The position numbers and the translations under genes are program-made. The notes beneath the pieces were generated by a model. That model did not search any database, had not been told where the DNA came from, and was given only the letters and a program-made list of their open reading frames with translations. A stretch of DNA of 64,000 nt from Amycolatopsis orientalis DSM 43388 (GTDB lineage Bacteria > Actinomycetota > Actinomycetes > Mycobacteriales > Pseudonocardiaceae), in NCBI RefSeq assembly GCF_000411975.1, contig NZ_ASXG01000125.1, positions 1 to 64,000 on the forward strand. Reading direction: 5' to 3'. Shown here piece after piece: positions 59,568 to 64,000 of the stretch. Position 1 is the stretch's first letter, and every line of letters begins with the position of its first letter.

Positions 59568-60227
59568 ATGAGTGAATCGCGAGAGACTCCGAGGAACGAC
59601 GTGGCCGAGACCCAGGCTGAACCCACTCCGCTGCGGCGAAAGCCGGTTCAGCAACGCAGCGCCCGGCGGGTGGAACAGATGCTGGACGCGAGCGCCGTGC
59701 TCATCGACGAGCTGGGCTACGACGCGCTCACCACCACGCTCATCGCCAAACGCGCGGGCGTCGCGGTCGGCTCGCTGTACCAGTTCTTCCCGGACAAACG
59801 CGCGGTCGTGCAGGCGCTGACGCAGCGGAACCTGGAACGGTTCGTCGCCGCGGTGAACGAGCGGCTGCAGGAGCTGAGCCCCGAGCACTGGTGGAACATC
59901 GTCGACTCGGTGCTCGACATCTACCTGCGGATGCACCGCGAGGTGCCGGGGTTCTCGAAGGTCCACTTCGGAGACGTCATCGACGTCCGGCTGCTGGCCG
60001 ACGACCGCGACAACAACTCGGTCATCGCGGATTCCCTGGTCGAAATCCTGCGCGGGCACGTCGACCGGCCCGCCGACGAACTCCGGTTCGCCATCGCGAT
60101 CGCCAACGAGGTGGCGGACGCGCTGCTGAAACTCGCCTTCCGCCGCGACCCGAACGGGGACGAGCGGATCGTCGCCGAGGCCAAGGACGTGGTGAAGGGG
60201 TACCTGGCCAGCAAATTCGGCGACTGA
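59568..60227 (+). CDS. TetR-family regulator
   Basis: 219 residues. HTH at about 30-75 ('QQRSARRVEQMLDASAVLIDELGYDALTTTLIAKRAGVAVGSLYQFFPDKRAVVQAL'), then the ligand domain ('HWWNIVDSVLDIYLRMHREVPGFSKVHFGD', TetR_C-type). ATG 59568 is the first start after an AT-rich spacer (59500-59520) shared with the beta-glucosidase gene. I found no clear operator palindrome. Control of the glucosidase-MFS operon is inferred from the divergent layout. It ends at a hairpin. Confidence 0.85.
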   Translation: MSESRETPRNDVAETQAEPTPLRRKPVQQRSARRVEQMLDASAVLIDELGYDALTTTLIAKRAGVAVGSLYQFFPDKRAVVQALTQRNLERFVAAVNERLQELSPEHWWNIVDSVLDIYLRMHREVPGFSKVHFGDVIDVRLLADDRDNNSVIADSLVEILRGHVDRPADELRFAIAIANEVADALLKLAFRRDPNGDERIVAEAKDVVKGYLASKFGD

Positions 60228-60244
60228 GCCGAGGTGCGGGAGGA

Positions 60245-60277
60245 GAACCCGGAGGGAATCTGATTCCTTCCGGGTTC
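60245..60277. terminator. Bidirectional terminator hairpin
   Basis: A 14-bp stem with one G-U pair: GAACCCGGAGGGAA (60245-60258) with TTCCTTCCGGGTTC (60264-60277), loop TCTGA, between the convergent stops at 60227 and 60291. No U-tract. Confidence 0.85.
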
Positions 60278-60290
60278 CCCCTCCCGGACT

Positions 60291-61478
60291 TCAGCCGAAG
60301 TTGTGGCCTTCGCCGCGATAAGTGGGCACTGTTCGCTCGATCTGGCTGCCGCGGACGAGGTGGTAGGCCAGGAACCGTTCGGCCAGTTCGCCGGCCTTCG
60401 CGTGCCGCAGCCAGACCCGGTCGCCGAGCCGCAGCGTGCGCGCGGCCTCGCCGGTCACCGGGGTCTGCACTTCGCCGGCGCCTTCGAAACCCAGCAGGCG
60501 CAAGCCTTCCGGCAGGTACGGCGACGGTTCGCGAGACGGACCGGTCGGGCCGGAGGCGATGTATCCGCCGGAGTACAGCGTCGCGACGTTCTTCGCCGGA
60601 CGGCGCACCACCGGCAGCGCGAACAACGCGGCCGGGCGGGGCTGGAAGTGCGAATAGCCGTCGAACAGCGTCGGCGCGAGCAGCCCGGAACCGGCGGCGA
60701 TCTCGGTGACCACGTCTTCCGCGCCGGTGGTCTCGATGCTTCCGGTGCCGCCGCCGTTGACGAACTCCAGGTCAGCGACCTCGCGCACGGCCCGCACCGC
60801 GGCGCCTCGGCGACGGGTGAGTTCAGCCGCGGAACGGCGTTGCATCCAGCCGGTCACCCGGTTTCGCAAGCCGGTGCCGGCGGCGTCGCCGAGCCCGGCG
60901 ATCTGGCCTTCGTACGCCATCATCCCGACCAGCCGGAACCCCGGCCGCGTCACGATCCGCCGGGCGAGCGCGGCTGCTTGCGCTGGCTTGAACACCGGCG
61001 AACGCCGGGTGCCGACGTGCACGCCGGGCAGCGGACGCCAGGACGCGTCGAGTTCTAGGCACACGCGGATATCCGGGTGGTCGTGCCCGAGCGCGGCGTC
61101 GACAAGGTCGAGGTGCTCGGTCGAATCGACCATGATCGTGATCGCCGCGCGGGCGCGTTCGCTCGCCGCCAGCCGGCGCAGCGCGTCGTGGTCGGCGGTC
61201 GGGTACGCGACCACGATGTCGGCGGAAGTGCCCAGCTCAGCGTGCCAAACGGCCTCGGCGAGCGAGTAGCACATCAGGCCTTCGAAGCCGTCTCGCGCGA
61301 GCACTCGCTCCAGCAGCGCACGGCAGCGCACGGACTTGCTGACCACTCGGATCGGCTTGCCCGCGGCGCGGCGCAGCAGGTCGTCGGCGTTCGCGTCGAA
61401 GGCGTCCAGGTCGACGATCGCGAGCGGCGGATCGAGGTCCTTCGTCGCGAGGTCGTACCCGTGCGCTGAAATGGTCAC
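60291..61478 (-). CDS. DSD1/alanine-racemase-fold PLP amino-acid deaminase/aldolase
   Basis: About 395 residues, fold-type III PLP enzyme: 'PPLAIVDLDAFDANADDLLRRA', PLP-Lys in 'PIRVVSKSVRCRALL', 'GLMCYSLAEAVWHAELG', 'FVNGGGTGSIETT', and the C-terminal D-serine-dehydratase-like part with 'VWLRHAKAGELAERF' (putative zinc His). Annotated relatives in mycobacteria sit next to the L-gulono-lactone dehydrogenase gene, as here. Substrate unproven. Start uncertain: GTG 61478 has GAGGG too close; TTG 61499 or 61496 are alternatives. Confidence 0.78.
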   Translation of the reverse strand: MTISAHGYDLATKDLDPPLAIVDLDAFDANADDLLRRAAGKPIRVVSKSVRCRALLERVLARDGFEGLMCYSLAEAVWHAELGTSADIVVAYPTADHDALRRLAASERARAAITIMVDSTEHLDLVDAALGHDHPDIRVCLELDASWRPLPGVHVGTRRSPVFKPAQAAALARRIVTRPGFRLVGMMAYEGQIAGLGDAAGTGLRNRVTGWMQRRSAAELTRRRGAAVRAVREVADLEFVNGGGTGSIETTGAEDVVTEIAAGSGLLAPTLFDGYSHFQPRPAALFALPVVRRPAKNVATLYSGGYIASGPTGPSREPSPYLPEGLRLLGFEGAGEVQTPVTGEAARTLRLGDRVWLRHAKAGELAERFLAYHLVRGSQIERTVPTYRGEGHNFG

Positions 61479-61577
61479 GCCCTCACGGTACGACAACAAC
61501 GCTTGAAACGCGAATACTATTCACTTACGGTTTCGGCATCTATCGTGGGAACCTTCCAGCGAAGAACAGGTGCCGCA

Positions 61578-62879
61578 ATGACGTGGAGCAACTGGGCCGG
61601 AACGGCCAAGGCCACCCCGCAACGGGTGCACCGGCCGCGCAGCGCGGCCGAGATCGCCGAGGTCGTGCACGGGATCTCCGAAGCAGGGCACCGCGTCCGC
61701 GCGTGGGGCAGCGGGCATTCGTTCACCGCGATCGCCGCCGCCGATTCCGACGCGCTCGACCTCGCCGCGTGGACCGGCATCGAACGCGCCGACCTCGAAA
61801 CGCAGCAGGTCACCGTCCGTTCCGGCACCACTCTGCGTGCTCTCAACGCCGCCCTCGACGCGCTCGGGCTCGCCATGACGAACCTCGGCGACATCGACGC
61901 ACAGACCATCGCCGGCGCGATTTCCACCGGCACGCACGGCACCGGCGCGCGCTTCGGCGGAATCGCGACCCAGGTCGTCGCACTGGAGCTCGTGCTCGCG
62001 GACGGTTCAGTGGTCCGCTGCTCGGCGGACGAACGTCCGGAACTGTTCCACGCCGCTCGCGTCGGCCTCGGCGCACTGGGCGTGATCAGCACCGTGACGC
62101 TGCAATGCGAACCGTCCTTTGTGCTCTCCGCGCAAGAACGCCCGGAGCCGCTGGAGCAGGTCCTCGACGGGTTCGACGACAACGCGGCGAAGAACGACCA
62201 CTTCGAGTTCTACTGGTTCCCCTACGGCAGCAAGGCGTTGGTGAAGCGCAACAACCGCCTGCCGCTGGACGCCGAGCGGAAACCGCTGTCCCGCCTGCGC
62301 CAGTTCGTGGACTACGAACTCACCGAGAACGTCGCGTTCGGCGGTTTGTGCCGGCTCGGCCGCGCGGTGCCGAAACTGGTGCGGCCGCTCGGCGCGTTCG
62401 CGTCGCAGGTTTCGTCGCCGCGCGAGTACAGCGACCTCTCGCACCGGGTTTTCGTGACCCATCGCGGCGTGCGGTTCGTGGAATCGGAGTACGCGGTCCC
62501 GCGCGAGTCGGTCCTCGACGTGCTGGCCGAACTGCGGACAGTGGTGCCGCGGCTGAAAGACCCGGTGGCGTTCCCGGTCGAGGTGCGCGTGGCCGCGGCG
62601 GACGACATCTGGCTGTCCACCGCCTACGGCCGCGATTCCGCGTATATCGCGATCCACCAGTTCCTCGGCATGCCTTATCGCGAGTACTTCGCCGCGTTCG
62701 AGGCCATCGCGGGACAGGTCGGCGGGCGGCCGCACTGGGGCAAGATGCACGACCTCGACGCGTCCGTGCTGCGCACCCGGTACCCGCACTTCGACGATTT
62801 CGTGCGGATCCGCAAGGAGTGCGACCCGGCCGGGACCTTCGCGAACACCTATCTCGACCGGGTCCTCGGCACCGCGTGA
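61578..62879 (+). CDS. FAD-linked D-arabinono-1,4-lactone / L-gulono-1,4-lactone oxidoreductase
   Basis: 433 residues. FAD_binding_4 domain with 'VRAWGSGHSFTAIAA' (His near residue 50 may carry covalent FAD), 'GDIDAQTIAGAISTGTHGTG', then the ALO domain with 'RPHWGKMHDLDASVLRTRYPHFDDFVRIRKECDPAGTFANTYLDRVLG', where HWGK is the active-site motif. Oxidises aldonolactones at the last step of ascorbate-like synthesis in mycobacterial homologues. ATG 61578 with AGG 7 nt upstream; the frame opens earlier but without a site. Its stop abuts the prs stop with no gap. Confidence 0.9.
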   Translation: MTWSNWAGTAKATPQRVHRPRSAAEIAEVVHGISEAGHRVRAWGSGHSFTAIAAADSDALDLAAWTGIERADLETQQVTVRSGTTLRALNAALDALGLAMTNLGDIDAQTIAGAISTGTHGTGARFGGIATQVVALELVLADGSVVRCSADERPELFHAARVGLGALGVISTVTLQCEPSFVLSAQERPEPLEQVLDGFDDNAAKNDHFEFYWFPYGSKALVKRNNRLPLDAERKPLSRLRQFVDYELTENVAFGGLCRLGRAVPKLVRPLGAFASQVSSPREYSDLSHRVFVTHRGVRFVESEYAVPRESVLDVLAELRTVVPRLKDPVAFPVEVRVAAADDIWLSTAYGRDSAYIAIHQFLGMPYREYFAAFEAIAGQVGGRPHWGKMHDLDASVLRTRYPHFDDFVRIRKECDPAGTFANTYLDRVLGTA

Positions 62880-63824
62880 TCAGTTCGGTTCGAACAGCGA
62901 GCTGACCGACTCTCCATTGTGGATTCGCCGCATCGCCTCGGCCAGCGCCGGAGCGATGGACAGGATCCGCAGTTTCTCCGTGCGTTCCTCGACCGGCACC
63001 GGCACGGTGTTCGTGCAGACGATCTCCAGCACGTCCTCCTGGCCGCCGATCCGCTTGAGCGCGCCGTCGGCGAACAGCCCGTGCGTGCAGGCCACCCGGA
63101 TCGACCGCGCACCCATCTCCCGCAGCCGGTCGAGCAGCTCCAGCACTGTGCTGCCTCGGGCGATCTCGTCGTCCAGCACGATGATGTCGCGTCCGGCGAT
63201 CTCGCCGATCACCGACGTGATCTCGACGCGGTCGTCGGCGAACCGCTGTTTCGCGCCCGCCGCGACCTTCGTGCCCAGCAGCCGGGCGAAATGCGCGGCT
63301 TCCTTCGCGTTGCCCAGATCCGGCGACACGACCGTGGTTTCCGAAAGGTCGTACTGCCGGAAGTACCGCGCCAGCTCGTGCAGCGCGTGCAGATGGTCGA
63401 CCGGCACGCTGAAGAACCCGTGCACCTGCGGCGAGTGCAGGGTCATGGTGAGCACGCGGTTCGCGCCCGCGGTGACCATCAGATCGGCGACCAGCCGGCC
63501 GCCGATGGAGATCCGCGGCGCGTCCTTTTTGTCCGAGCGCGCGTAGGAATAGTGCGGCATCACGGCGGTGGTGCGCGCGGCCGAGGCGCCGCGGGCCGCG
63601 TCGAGCATCAGCAGCAGTTCGACGAGGTTTTCCTGCACCGGTTTGACCAGCGGCTGGATCAGGAAGACGTCCCGCTCGCGGCAGTTGGCCTGGAGCTGGA
63701 CTTGGAGACAGTCGTTGGCGAACCGGTCGATCTGCACCGGAAGCAGCGGAACGCCCAGGTTGGCGCAGATTTCCTCGGCGAGCTCGGGGTGCGCGCTGCC
63801 GCTGAAGACCGCGATGTCGCGCAT
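62880..63824 (-). CDS. prs: Divergent ribose-phosphate pyrophosphokinase (PRPP synthetase)
   Basis: 314 residues with the full PRPP synthetase fold, but signature sites differ from the classical enzyme: FANDC for F(S/P)DGE, 'ARSDKKD' for ARQDRR, 'TLHSPQ' for the metal-binding DLHAxQ, 'SPDLGNAKEA' for SPDxGGxxRA, and 'LDDEIARGST' for the PRPP loop VDDMIDTxGT. It retains the His of LHSPQ, the loop Lys/Arg in 'AGAKQRF' and the paired DD. Likely an active or regulatory paralogue, and not the housekeeping Prs. ATG 63824 overlaps the upstream gene's stop (TGATG). Confidence 0.85.
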   Translation of the reverse strand: MRDIAVFSGSAHPELAEEICANLGVPLLPVQIDRFANDCLQVQLQANCRERDVFLIQPLVKPVQENLVELLLMLDAARGASAARTTAVMPHYSYARSDKKDAPRISIGGRLVADLMVTAGANRVLTMTLHSPQVHGFFSVPVDHLHALHELARYFRQYDLSETTVVSPDLGNAKEAAHFARLLGTKVAAGAKQRFADDRVEITSVIGEIAGRDIIVLDDEIARGSTVLELLDRLREMGARSIRVACTHGLFADGALKRIGGQEDVLEIVCTNTVPVPVEERTEKLRILSIAPALAEAMRRIHNGESVSSLFEPN

Positions 63825-64000
63825 CAGATCCGAGACAGCGCGTCGGCGATGGAATCGTCGCCGGAGATCAGCTCCAGCGTCCGCCGGGCGGTCGCCGGGG
63901 AGTCGAGCAGTGCCAGCAGCACCGCGGCGACGTCCTCGCGCGGGACCTCCGCGCGTCCGGTCTTCTCGGCGATTTTCACCCGGCCGGTGCCGGAATCGTT
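63824..64000 (-). CDS. NAD(P)H-binding/atypical SDR protein, 3' end only
   Basis: The last 58 residues of a gene that starts beyond the window. The reading frame ends '...EVPREDVAAVLLALLDSPATARRTLELISGDDSIADALSRI', the C-terminal pattern of YhfK/YwnB-type NAD(P)H-binding proteins. Its TGA overlaps the prs ATG, so prs is translated downstream of it. The N-terminal nucleotide-binding motif is not visible, so the family call is tentative. Confidence 0.65.
   Translation of the reverse strand, partial: NDSGTGRVKIAEKTGRAEVPREDVAAVLLALLDSPATARRTLELISGDDSIADALSRI

Overview
The window is 64 kb of very GC-rich chromosome with dense, often overlapping genes, frequent GTG/TTG starts and little intergenic space. 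A mycothiol S-conjugate amidase (mca) points to an actinomycete, because mycothiol is an actinobacterial thiol. ECF sigma factors, a WXG-like/RHS secreted toxin, DUF4328, DUF6474 and XRE-TPR regulators fit the Pseudonocardiaceae, and an Amycolatopsis-like organism is my best inference. I saw no transposase, integrase, rRNA or CRISPR array. One tRNA, tRNA-Gly(GCC), is present. The sequence is mostly core chromosome with accessory patches.

0-17 kb: A TetR gene diverges from an MFS exporter gene that overlaps mca, with three near-identical operators between them. Then come a DUF4328 protein, a rhodanese, and a LytS/LytTR two-component system beside a sodium:solute symporter, with an SppA-type protease gene between the kinase and the regulator. 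A non-coding block at about 10.25-11.2 kb carries about 17 degenerate 29-bp repeats. Next are an Fpg/Nei glycosylase, an ECF sigma factor fused to a zinc-finger anti-sigma domain with a likely membrane segment, the tRNA, and two orphan immunity-type genes (Imm7, DUF2716).

17-36 kb: Two paralogous single-pass membrane proteins with long disordered regions precede, and one overlaps, a 1,224-residue enzyme with two glycosyltransferase domains and an FkbM methyltransferase domain. A PIG-V-like mannosyltransferase and an acyltransferase-3 protein follow. This block looks like surface-glycan assembly and is the strongest candidate here for an undescribed system. It is followed by a NarL-type two-component system, an XRE regulator/MFS pair with repeated operator half-sites, an ECF sigma factor translationally coupled to a VOC protein, and a UDP-glucose dehydrogenase.

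36-50 kb: An SDR, a methyltransferase and its PadR neighbour, a TM0106-type RecB-like nuclease, a four-gene OpuA/ProU-type osmolyte ABC transporter, a YcnI-CopC-CopD copper operon, an APH-fold kinase with an XRE-TPR regulator, and two small coupled unknown genes.

50-64 kb: A 1,641-residue RHS polymorphic toxin has no adjacent immunity gene. It is followed by a MerR/carboxymuconolactone-decarboxylase pair behind a 19-bp-spacer MerR promoter, a beta-glucosidase/MFS pair opposite a TetR, a DSD1-like PLP protein opposite a lactone oxidase, a divergent PRPP synthetase, and the 3' end of an NAD(P)H-binding gene.

Recurring hairpins with the arm GAGTGGC/GCCACTC, and others built on AAGGG/CCCTT, mark several gene ends.
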